Shown in pieces: positions 44,627 to 52,675 of a stretch of DNA of 64,000 nt (the stretch's first letter is position 1; each line of letters begins with the position of its first letter). Below the pieces are notes generated by a model. It saw nothing but the letters and a program-made list of their open reading frames with translations. It was not told the DNA's origin and searched no databases. Made by a program: the position numbers and the translations under genes. Source of the DNA: Clostridium thermobutyricum DSM 4928 (lineage in GTDB: Bacteria; Bacillota; Clostridia; Clostridiales; Clostridiaceae). Location: positions 124,001 to 188,000 of the forward strand of contig NZ_LTAY01000059.1 of the NCBI RefSeq assembly GCF_002050515.1. The letters are read 5' to 3'.

Positions 44627-46426
44627 ATGAAAAAGTTTTCAATGGATAAAATAAGACGAATATATAGAAAATTAAATATTGGACAAATAATTTCAATTAC
44701 ATTTACTTTAGTAGCTATAGTAGGAATGATACTTATAGGAACTATACTTTATTTTAAATATACAAAAGAGTTAGAGGAAAAGGTATCAGAAAATAATGTT
44801 GAAATATTAGAACAGATTAACTTAAATTTAGATAATTATTTAAGAAAGATGATGAAGGTATCAGATACTGTATATTATAGAGGTATAAAAAAGAAAGATT
44901 TAGCAAAAGAAAATATAGATTTAGAAATGAGTTTATTATATGAAGAAAATAAAGAATCTTTAGTTAGTATTTGTTTATTTTCTGATGAAGGAAAGGGAAT
45001 TGCATCTTATCCTTTAAGGGAACTTAAAAAGGATGTTAAAGCTAGAGAAAGTAAGTGGTTTAAGGATGCTATAAATAAAAAAGAAAATTTGCATTTTTCA
45101 ATACCACATATACAGAACTTATATGAATATAATCAAAATAAGTATAATTGGGTAGTTTCTTTAAGTAGATCTGTAGAGATAACTAGAGATGGACATTCTA
45201 CTCAAGGTGTGCTTTTAGTTGATATGAACTTTTTAGGTATTGAAAGTATATTTAGTAAAAATAAAACTAGTAAAAATAGTTATACTTACTTAATAAGCAG
45301 GGATGGAGAAATAATATATCATCCAAGGCAGCAATTAATTTATTCGGATATAGAAAAAGAAAACAATATACAAGCAGCTAATTATGAGGATGGAGTTCAT
45401 AGAGAAGTGTTTTTAAATGAAGAGAGGATGACAACAGTAAAAACTGTTGGATATACAGGTTGGAAAATTGTTAATGTAACACCTATGAAGGATATTATAT
45501 CGGACCAAAAAGAAATAAAAATATTCTTTATATTTATAATGTGTTTAACACTATTCTTATTAGCAATTATAAATGTTTTTGTATCTCAAAAAATAGCTTA
45601 TCCTATAATGCAATTAGAAAGATATGTAAAAAGATTAGAGAATGATATTAAGGATATAGATATAGAGATTAGTGGAAGTTCGGAAGTAAAGCATTTGGGA
45701 AAAGCTATAAAATCTATGGCTATACAAATGAATTTATTAATGGAAAATATAGTTATAGAGCAAGAAGCTAAGAGGAAAAATGAGCTTAATGCATTACAAG
45801 CACAGATAAATCCTCACTTTTTATATAATACTTTAGATTCTATTATATGGATGATTGAAAAGGAAAACTATAAGGATAGCATAATTATGGTTGGGGCTTT
45901 AGCAAAATTCTTTAGAATAAGCTTAAGTAAAGGAAAAAATATAATAACTGTAAAAAATGAGTTAGAGCATGCTAAAAATTACTTAACTATCCAAAAAATA
46001 AGATATAGAAACAAGTTTAGTTACTCCTTTGAAATAGAAAAGGAAGTAGAAGAGCTTGCATCTATAAAACTTATAGTACAACCTCTTATTGAAAATGCAA
46101 TTTTTCATGGAATGGAAGACATGGATGGAGATGGAGAAATTCTTATAAAAGCCTATAAAAAGGATAATAGTATTTATATAGATGTTATAGATAATGGAAT
46201 GGGAATGTTAGATGAAGTACGAGAATCACTTTTAACTAATTATTCTAAGGAAAAAGGAAAGGGATCAGGAATTGGACTTAAAAATGTTCATGAAAGAATT
46301 AGAATATATTTTGGTAAAGAATATGGATTAGAAGTATATAGTGAATTAGATGAAGGAACAACAGTAAGAATTCATATGCCTTGCATAGATATAAATAATG
46401 TAGATGAGAGGGATTTTAAGAAATGA
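44627..46426 (+). CDS. YesM-type sensor histidine kinase
   Basis: A 599-residue membrane sensor. Two membrane helices (about 20-43 and 300-322) enclose a Cache-like extracellular domain. A HAMP segment, a His_kinase domain with phospho-acceptor His397 in 'QAQINPHFLYNTLD', and an ATPase domain ('QPLIENAIFHGM', 'DNGMGM', 'GSGIGLKNVHERI') follow. AAAGGAG precedes the ATG, 12 bp behind the regulator gene. Downstream are two extracellular sugar-binding proteins, so the ligand signal may come through them. Confidence 0.92.
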   Translation: MKKFSMDKIRRIYRKLNIGQIISITFTLVAIVGMILIGTILYFKYTKELEEKVSENNVEILEQINLNLDNYLRKMMKVSDTVYYRGIKKKDLAKENIDLEMSLLYEENKESLVSICLFSDEGKGIASYPLRELKKDVKARESKWFKDAINKKENLHFSIPHIQNLYEYNQNKYNWVVSLSRSVEITRDGHSTQGVLLVDMNFLGIESIFSKNKTSKNSYTYLISRDGEIIYHPRQQLIYSDIEKENNIQAANYEDGVHREVFLNEERMTTVKTVGYTGWKIVNVTPMKDIISDQKEIKIFFIFIMCLTLFLLAIINVFVSQKIAYPIMQLERYVKRLENDIKDIDIEISGSSEVKHLGKAIKSMAIQMNLLMENIVIEQEAKRKNELNALQAQINPHFLYNTLDSIIWMIEKENYKDSIIMVGALAKFFRISLSKGKNIITVKNELEHAKNYLTIQKIRYRNKFSYSFEIEKEVEELASIKLIVQPLIENAIFHGMEDMDGDGEILIKAYKKDNSIYIDVIDNGMGMLDEVRESLLTNYSKEKGKGSGIGLKNVHERIRIYFGKEYGLEVYSELDEGTTVRIHMPCIDINNVDERDFKK

Positions 46427-47367
46427 AAAAAAGAAAGAAGCGTATTTTGGTTTTTACATTTTCTCTTGCTGTAATATCTTTAATAATTTTTATAAATGAA
46501 GCAGTTCTATTAAAGGAAAAAAACGAAATTTTTAATATTTCAGTAATCACAAAAGGTGGAAAAATAAATAGTTTTTCTAGGTTGAAAAGTGGTATTGATG
46601 GAGCAAAAAAAGAAATGGGGGTAAATATAAATTTTATTAATTTGGAGGGAAAAGAAAATAAGGAAGAACAAATAAAAGTATTGAGAGAAGAATTAAATAA
46701 AGAAGTTGATGCAATATTGATTCAACCTATTGAATATAATTATATAAAAGAGGAAATTGACAAAAGTAAGAAGAAAACACCAATTGTAGTTTTAGAAACA
46801 AAGGTAGAGGATTCAAAAGTAATTAATATACCTTATGACAATTATAAAATAGGTTATAAGCTAGCTGATGAAATAATGAGTAGAGGACATTTTAAAAAGA
46901 ATATCTTAGTGTTAATAGAAGAGGATGTAGATTATATAAAGAAAAGAAAGGAAGGGTTTATAGAGTCAATTAAGTTAACTAATAATATGGTTCAGTTTTT
47001 ACAAGTAAAAAGAAAAGAAGAAGTTGAAAGAATTTTTAAAGAAAATAAAAGTGATATAATAGTTACTTTTGATATGGAATTATTAGAAGAGATTGCAAAA
47101 ATTAAAGAAGGGTTATTTAAAGAAAGTAAAATAGAAGTTTATGGTGTAGGAACAAATGATTATATAATATCTGCATTAGAAAAGGGGATTATCAATGGGT
47201 TTTCTGTGCAAAGTGAATTTAATATGGGGTATTTAGGGGTAAAGGCAGCTGTAGATTTAATTAAAAAAAATAGGTTTGAAGATGTAGTAATAGATTCAAG
47301 AATGATAAATTATGAGAATATGTATTATGACTACAATCAAAAGATTTTATTCCCATTTGTGAATTAA
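46423..47367 (+). CDS. membrane-anchored sugar-binding-protein homolog
   Basis: A 314-residue protein with an N-terminal membrane helix (about 8-27) but no lipobox cysteine, then a type I periplasmic-binding-protein fold (peripl_BP_4): 'GGKINSFSRLKSGIDGAKKE', 'VDAILIQPIEYNYIKEEI', 'SDIIVTFDMELLEEIAKIKE' and 'GFSVQSEFNMGYLGVKAA'. Its start overlaps the kinase stop by 4 bases (ATGA), so it is translationally coupled to the kinase. This arrangement is typical of binding proteins that act as the kinase's extracellular ligand receptor. Confidence 0.85.
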   Translation: MKKRKKRILVFTFSLAVISLIIFINEAVLLKEKNEIFNISVITKGGKINSFSRLKSGIDGAKKEMGVNINFINLEGKENKEEQIKVLREELNKEVDAILIQPIEYNYIKEEIDKSKKKTPIVVLETKVEDSKVINIPYDNYKIGYKLADEIMSRGHFKKNILVLIEEDVDYIKKRKEGFIESIKLTNNMVQFLQVKRKEEVERIFKENKSDIIVTFDMELLEEIAKIKEGLFKESKIEVYGVGTNDYIISALEKGIINGFSVQSEFNMGYLGVKAAVDLIKKNRFEDVVIDSRMINYENMYYDYNQKILFPFVN

Positions 47368-47389
47368 TGTATTCTTTGGAGGGAATGTT

Positions 47390-48397
47390 GTGAAGAGAAG
47401 TAAGGGGAAGATGTTAATAAATTTAATATTGATTAATATGGTTATTCTAATAGGATGTAGTAGTGTAAAAGGAGAAGAAAAAGAGATACGGATAGGGGTT
47501 ACTTTATATAATCAAGAAGATATTTTTGTATCATCTATATCAAAAGCTATTAAAGAAAAAGCTAAAGAAATTGAAGAGGAAGATGGAATAAGGATAGTAG
47601 TTGATTTATTAGATGCAAAAGTAAATATGTTTGAACAAAACAATCAAGTGGAAAATCTGATAAAACAAAAATACGATGTTATTTGTGTAAATATAGTAGA
47701 TAGAACAGTAAGTGCAACTATTATAGATAAATGTAAAAAGGCTAACATACCTTTAATATTTTTTAATAGAGAAATTGTAGAAGATGATATGAAGAGATGG
47801 GATAAAGTGTATTATGTAGGAACTCAAGCTAAAGAAGCTGGACAAATGCAAGGGGAAATAGTAATAGATAAATATAAAAATAATAAAAGTAGTGTAGATA
47901 AGAATAATGATGGAAAAATTCAATATGCAATTTTAGAGGGAGAGCAAGGGCATCAAGATACAACCTTAAGGACTGAATATTGTATAAAAACTTTATACAA
48001 TGAAGGGATAGAATTAGAGAAGTTGGATAGTGAAACAGGAGATTGGAGACAAACTAATGCTCAAATAATTATGAAGGACTGGTTAGATAAGTATGAAGAA
48101 AAAATAGAAGTTATTTTTAGCAATAATGATGAAATGGCGATTGGGGCAAGTGAAGAAATAGAAAGATTTAATAAAAAAAATAAAAGAAACTATAAACCAG
48201 TAATTATAGGAGTAGATGGAACTGAAGAAGGATTGAAAGCTATAAAGGATGGCAATTTAACAGGTACTGTCATAAGTGATGCAAAAGAACAAGGAATTAA
48301 TATTTTAGAAATAGCATATGAGCTTTCTATAGGTGAAGAAGTAAATATAGATAAAAATATTTTGAGAATTCCTCATAGAAAAGTAGTTAATGATTAA
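47390..48397 (+). CDS. MglB-like galactose-binding lipoprotein of the sensing operon
   Basis: A 335-residue lipoprotein (lipobox 'LIGC', Cys 23) closely similar by eye to the MglB encoded 8.5 kb upstream: 'IGVTLYNQEDIFVSSISKAI', 'NIVDRTVSATIIDKCKKANI', 'FFNREIV', calcium loop 'DKNNDGKIQ' and 'SNNDEMAIGA'. The start is GTG 47390, 6 bases behind GGAGGG. It lies 22 bp behind the membrane-anchored homolog. As a paralog of the transporter's binding protein placed with a sensor kinase, it probably reports galactose-like sugars to the kinase or feeds the mgl transporter. Confidence 0.87.
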   Translation: MKRSKGKMLINLILINMVILIGCSSVKGEEKEIRIGVTLYNQEDIFVSSISKAIKEKAKEIEEEDGIRIVVDLLDAKVNMFEQNNQVENLIKQKYDVICVNIVDRTVSATIIDKCKKANIPLIFFNREIVEDDMKRWDKVYYVGTQAKEAGQMQGEIVIDKYKNNKSSVDKNNDGKIQYAILEGEQGHQDTTLRTEYCIKTLYNEGIELEKLDSETGDWRQTNAQIIMKDWLDKYEEKIEVIFSNNDEMAIGASEEIERFNKKNKRNYKPVIIGVDGTEEGLKAIKDGNLTGTVISDAKEQGINILEIAYELSIGEEVNIDKNILRIPHRKVVND

Positions 48398-48519
48398 AAA
48401 TTAAAATAAAGGAGAAAATTTCTTTAAGAAGTTTAAAAATAATTATTTAAAATAAGGGCAGAAAATATTTATTATAAGTTTTAAATTTTATATTAAAAAG
48501 AGACTAGGTTAATATAACT

Positions 48520-48567
48520 TAGCTTCAGACTGCTGACACTTTGTCAACAGTCTGAAGCTATTTTTTT
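48520..48567 (+). terminator. terminator of the sugar-sensing operon
   Basis: 13-bp perfect outer stem (48520-48532 with 48548-48560) plus inner pairs TGACA/TGTCA, followed by seven T. The 361-bp gap 48398-48758 otherwise holds this, a tandem repeat and AT-rich sequence. Confidence 0.9.
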
Positions 48568-48665
48568 ATCTTATAAAAGTATAAAATTTAAAAGAAAAAA
48601 ATTTCAATATAGGTTAATAATTTGTAACTTATTAGATAAGACTATATTAATAAGAAGTAAAAAGT

Positions 48666-48708
48666 GATAAATTTATAATTGGATAAATTTATAATTGTAA
48701 ATTTACAA
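48666..48708. repeat. tandem 16-bp repeat upstream of the OmpR-type regulator
   Basis: GATAAATTTATAATTG occurs twice head to tail (48666-48681, 48682-48697) and is followed by the overlapping dyad TTGTAAATTTACAA (48695-48708). It lies 51-93 bp before the regulator start, a likely operator or promoter region. Confidence 0.6.
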
Positions 48709-48758
48709 TTTAAATTTAATGTTTATAAAAGAAAAGTAAAATATGGAGGTGCCAAAAT

Positions 48759-49445
48759 ATGGATGGTGTTTTAGGAAAAGTTCTAATCGTAGATGATGAT
48801 GAAAATATCTGCGAGGTTATAAATATGTATGTTAAGAGTGCAGGATATGATACTAAGGTTGCAAATAATGGTAAAGAAGCTGAGGAAATATTCTTAGAGT
48901 ATAAGCCAGACATTGTATTATTAGATGTTATGATCCCAAGCATAGATGGAATAGATGTTTTAAAATGGATTAGAAAAGAAGGAACTACACCTGTAATAAT
49001 GTTAACTGCTAAAGGTGATACTTTTGATAAAGTTTTAGCTTTAGAGTTAGGCGCAGATGATTACATAGTTAAACCTTTCGAACCAAAGGAATTATTAGCA
49101 AGAGTTAAAGCTGTAATGAGAAGATATACAGCAGATAATACTAATAAAGAAGTTATTCAATATAATGATTTAACTATAGATGCAAATTCATATAGAGTTA
49201 TATATAAAAATAGTGAAATAAAAATGCCACCTAAAGAGTTTGAATTACTTTATTATTTAGCATGTAATAAAAATAGAGTTTTCACAAGAGAACAATTATT
49301 ATGTGAAGTATGGGGATATGATTATCCAGGTGATTCAAGAACAGTAGACGTTCACGTAAAAAGATTAAGAGAAAAACTTCATTCAGGAGACACTTGGCAA
49401 ATAGAAACTGTTTGGGGGGTTGGTTATAAATTCGAGGTGAAATAA
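48759..49445 (+). CDS. OmpR/PhoB-family response regulator
   Basis: A 228-residue cytosolic regulator. Receiver domain about 5-120 with 'VLIVDDDENI', phospho-acceptor Asp56 in 'IVLLDVMIPSIDG' and 'DYIVKPFEPKELLARVKAV'; winged-helix DNA-binding domain about 135-228 ('MPPKEFELLYYLACNKNRVF', 'DVHVKRLREKL', 'VWGVGYKF'). GGAGGTG precedes the ATG. Two bases separate it from the kinase gene, so they form one operon with the HtrA-like gene. Confidence 0.94.
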   Translation: MDGVLGKVLIVDDDENICEVINMYVKSAGYDTKVANNGKEAEEIFLEYKPDIVLLDVMIPSIDGIDVLKWIRKEGTTPVIMLTAKGDTFDKVLALELGADDYIVKPFEPKELLARVKAVMRRYTADNTNKEVIQYNDLTIDANSYRVIYKNSEIKMPPKEFELLYYLACNKNRVFTREQLLCEVWGYDYPGDSRTVDVHVKRLREKLHSGDTWQIETVWGVGYKFEVK

Positions 49446-49447
49446 TT

Positions 49448-50866
49448 ATGAAAAAAACTAGCTTAGTATATAAGCTTATCATAACATTTACTTTGATTTT
49501 AGCAGCTACATCAATACTAGTAGCAGGTACTCTATCAATTTGGTTTAAAAGTTATTATTTTAATCAAAAGAAAGAAGAGTTTAATAGCCAAAGCACAATT
49601 ATAGAAAATGCAGCAATAACATATTTGACTTTAGATAGTAGTTCAAATCTATCTACTTTAAAAAATGTAATGGATTTTGTTAGTAAGTCAGTAAATGCAG
49701 ATATTTTGATAGCTGATCAGATAGGTTATACTTATGCGGTTTCGAGTGTAAGTCATGAAGATTACAAGTTTTCTAATTTAAATATACCTGAAAAGGAAAT
49801 GAATATTTTAAAACAAGGAAAATCCATTGTATATAATAATATAAAAGGTAACGATGGAAATGAATATGTATATATGACACCTATATTTAAAGGAGCTTCT
49901 TTTAGTGGAATAATTGTAATGATTGCTCCTTTGAGCAGCATAAATTCATCTTTAATAAAGGCAAATGAAGTAATTTGGCTTACTGCGTTTGTTGCTATAA
50001 TTATTGGAGCAATAATTGTTTATTTTTATGCAAAGAAAAGGTTAATTGAGCCTATTGATAAAATAAAAACAGCAGCTAGAAGAATTGCTAGAGGTGAAGT
50101 TAATGAAGAAATATCAGTTACATCAAATGATGAAATTGGTGAACTTGCAGATTCTTTCAATGTAATGGCAGAATCGTTAAAAACTGTAGATGAAAATAGG
50201 AAAGCCTTTATATCAAATGTTTCTCATGAATTAAGATCTCCTATAACATCAATAAAAGGATTTATATCAGGTATATTAGATGGTGTAATTCCTAGAGATA
50301 AAGAGGGGTACTATTTAAAAATAGTTTATGATGAAACGGAAAGATTATCTAGACTTATAAATGATTTACTTGATATATCTACTATGGAAACAGGAAAATT
50401 AAAATTAAATCTTCAAGAAATAGATATAAGTAATATGATTAGACAATGTCTAGCTAAGTTTGAAGGAATAATAAAAGAGAATGGCTTTAATGTTGATGTA
50501 ACATTAGAAATGGCCCATCAGTATGTATATGCAGATAACGATAGATTGATACAAGTTATAACAAATTTAATTGATAATGCATTAAAATATGGTTATGAAA
50601 ATGGTAATATAAAGATAAATACTAAATCAAAAGGTGATAAAGTTTATATTAGTATATATAATGACGGACCAACACTTACTAAAGAGCAAACAGTGAAAAT
50701 TTGGGATAGATTCTACAAAGCTGATATATCTAGAACTAATAAGGTAAGTACTGGATTAGGTTTACCTATAGTAAGACTTATATTATCAGAACATGGAGAA
50801 GATATTTGGGTGGAAAACTGTAAAGACCAAGGAGTTGTATTTACATTTACATTAAAAAAAGTATAA
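49448..50866 (+). CDS. sensor histidine kinase (HAMP-HisKA type)
   Basis: A 472-residue membrane kinase. Two membrane helices (about 10-32 and 175-197) bound an extracellular sensor domain. HAMP (about 195-250), HisKA with His260 in 'FISNVSHELRSPITSIKGF', and the ATPase domain ('NLIDNALKYG', 'NDGPTL', 'STGLGLPIVRLIL') follow. It is in one operon with the OmpR-type regulator and an inactive HtrA-like protein; the pairing suggests an envelope-stress or wall signal. Confidence 0.93.
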   Translation: MKKTSLVYKLIITFTLILAATSILVAGTLSIWFKSYYFNQKKEEFNSQSTIIENAAITYLTLDSSSNLSTLKNVMDFVSKSVNADILIADQIGYTYAVSSVSHEDYKFSNLNIPEKEMNILKQGKSIVYNNIKGNDGNEYVYMTPIFKGASFSGIIVMIAPLSSINSSLIKANEVIWLTAFVAIIIGAIIVYFYAKKRLIEPIDKIKTAARRIARGEVNEEISVTSNDEIGELADSFNVMAESLKTVDENRKAFISNVSHELRSPITSIKGFISGILDGVIPRDKEGYYLKIVYDETERLSRLINDLLDISTMETGKLKLNLQEIDISNMIRQCLAKFEGIIKENGFNVDVTLEMAHQYVYADNDRLIQVITNLIDNALKYGYENGNIKINTKSKGDKVYISIYNDGPTLTKEQTVKIWDRFYKADISRTNKVSTGLGLPIVRLILSEHGEDIWVENCKDQGVVFTFTLKKV

Positions 50867-50882
50867 ATGTTTGGTGGTAAGG

Positions 50883-51953
50883 ATGAGTATTAATACTAAA
50901 AAAACGGAAAAACGACAAGGGAAAATAAATATAAAAAATAAAACACCTTTGTTTACCAGAAATAACTTATATATTTTTATAATAATAATTGTAACAGCTA
51001 TAATTACTGGAGTAGTAACGACTGAATATGTAAAAAATAAAGTAAGTAATTTAGTTAATAATGCAGTAAATTCTTCTGAAAGTAATAATATAACAGCGAA
51101 TATTATAAAACAAGTCAGTCCTTCACTAGTTACAATAGGATCTTCACAAGAAGAGTTGAGTACAATAGAAGTAAATCCTAATAATACTACAGGAGTAGTA
51201 ATAAGCAAAGAGGGATTAATTATAACAAGTTATGACTTTATAAAAAATATGAAAGATATTTATGTTAAGCTACCTGCTAAAGGAGTTAAAGCTGAAAAAG
51301 CAGTTTTATTAGGATATGATAAAGATACAGGAATAGCAGTTCTTAAAATTAACGGAAAAAATTTAACTCCAATATCATATTCAAATCAGTTAAGTTATAA
51401 AACTGGGGATGCAGTTGAGTCTATGGGAAATGCAACAGGGGATAATTATATTGGAATGATAACTCCAGGAGTAATAACTTCAACAAATTACTCTATAAAA
51501 ATAGATGGAGAAAGATATAGTATAATTCAAACTAATGCAATAATGGATTCACAAAACTATGGAGGAGTACTTTGTAATTCAAAAGGACAAATGATAGGAT
51601 TTAATAGTGAGTATTTAACTAAGAAATATAATTTAGATGGATTATATTTTGCAATTGGAAATGATGCAGTTGTTAAGAGTGTTCAGGATATATTAAATCA
51701 ATCTAATGTTCTTGGAGTTGAAGGAGCAGAGTTAGATAATAAAACTGGATTCTATATTTCAAATATAGGTGAAGGTAGTCCAGCACAAAAGGCTGGATTA
51801 AAAGCAACTGATATAATAAAATCAGTTGATGGAAAAGATATGGATAGTTTAGAAGATTTTTATACATCTGTAAAAGGATTGAAAAAAGGTGAAAATATAA
51901 AACTTGATATTCTAAGAGATGGAAAATCTAAAGAAGTTAATATAACCATTTAA
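50883..51953 (+). CDS. HtrA/DegP-like pseudoprotease with PDZ domain
   Basis: A 356-residue membrane-anchored protein: cytosolic N-terminus, one helix (about 29-46), S1C trypsin-like domain (about 70-265) and one PDZ domain (about 268-350, 'GSPAQKAGLKATDIIKSVDG'). The protease fold is recognisable, but the catalytic triad is gone. The His position in 'TNNHV' reads 'TSYDF' (Asp118), the Asp of 'TDLAV' reads 'TGIAV' (Gly150), and the Ser of 'GNSGGPL' reads 'QNYGGVL' (Tyr226). It should bind peptides or partners, not cut them. ATG 50883 is preferred to a TTG 12 bases earlier. In operon with the two-component system. Confidence 0.88.
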   Translation: MSINTKKTEKRQGKINIKNKTPLFTRNNLYIFIIIIVTAIITGVVTTEYVKNKVSNLVNNAVNSSESNNITANIIKQVSPSLVTIGSSQEELSTIEVNPNNTTGVVISKEGLIITSYDFIKNMKDIYVKLPAKGVKAEKAVLLGYDKDTGIAVLKINGKNLTPISYSNQLSYKTGDAVESMGNATGDNYIGMITPGVITSTNYSIKIDGERYSIIQTNAIMDSQNYGGVLCNSKGQMIGFNSEYLTKKYNLDGLYFAIGNDAVVKSVQDILNQSNVLGVEGAELDNKTGFYISNIGEGSPAQKAGLKATDIIKSVDGKDMDSLEDFYTSVKGLKKGENIKLDILRDGKSKEVNITI

Positions 51954-51983
51954 TAAAGAGGCTTTTTTTAAAGTCTCTTTATT
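51952..51983 (+). terminator. terminator after the pseudoprotease gene
   Basis: 9-bp perfect outer arms (51952-51960 with 51975-51983) plus an AT-rich inner part; it overlaps the stop codon. Confidence 0.75.
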
Positions 51984-52085
51984 ATTGTTAAAATTTAGTA
52001 TAATATTATAGAGTGATTTGAATTATAGTATAATTAGTGATAAATAAGTGAAATACTAAGTAAATAAATTACAAGGAGATAGCAT

Positions 52086-52661
52086 ATGTTTTTAATAATA
52101 GGACTAGGAAATATAGGAGAAAAATACGATAATACTAGACATAATATAGGCTTCGATGCTATTGATAAAATTGCAGAAGTGTATAATATTAGTATAAATA
52201 GGAAAAAATTTAAAGGTGAATATGGAGAAGGTTTTATAGGTGGAGAAAAGACTTTAATAATAAAACCTACTACATTTATGAATCTAAGTGGGGAGTGTGT
52301 TAGAGAGGTTATAGATTTTTATAAATTAACAAATGAAGATATTTTAGTTATTTATGATGATATAAGCTTAGACGTAGGAAAACTTAGAATAAGAGAAAAA
52401 GGAAGTGCCGGTGGACATAATGGTATAAAAAGTATCATAAGTCATTTAGGTACAGATCAATTTTCAAGAATTAAAATAGGAGTAGGACAACCTAAAGATG
52501 ATTTAGTTAAACATGTTTTAGGAAATTTTTCTAAAATAGAGAGAGAAATTTTAGATGATAGTTTAGAAGCAGTAGCAAAGGCAGCAGAGACTGTAATTAA
52601 AGAAGATACAAAAACTGCTATGAATAAGTTTAATGGATTTAAACCAAAAGAAATAGTATAG
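52086..52661 (+). CDS. pth: peptidyl-tRNA hydrolase
   Basis: Releases tRNA from peptidyl-tRNA dropped by ribosomes. The 191 residues have the full Pth signature: 'IGLGNIGEKYDNTRHNIGFD' with catalytic His20, 'KPTTFMNLSGE', 'VIYDDISLDVGKLRIREKGS' and 'AGGHNGIKSI'. CAAGGAGAT precedes the ATG. Followed directly by mfd, as in Bacillus, where prs-ctc-pth-mfd are contiguous; here 13.7 kb lies between prs and pth. Confidence 0.97.
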   Translation: MFLIIGLGNIGEKYDNTRHNIGFDAIDKIAEVYNISINRKKFKGEYGEGFIGGEKTLIIKPTTFMNLSGECVREVIDFYKLTNEDILVIYDDISLDVGKLRIREKGSAGGHNGIKSIISHLGTDQFSRIKIGVGQPKDDLVKHVLGNFSKIEREILDDSLEAVAKAAETVIKEDTKTAMNKFNGFKPKEIV

Positions 52662-52675
52662 AGGTGATGTATGCA

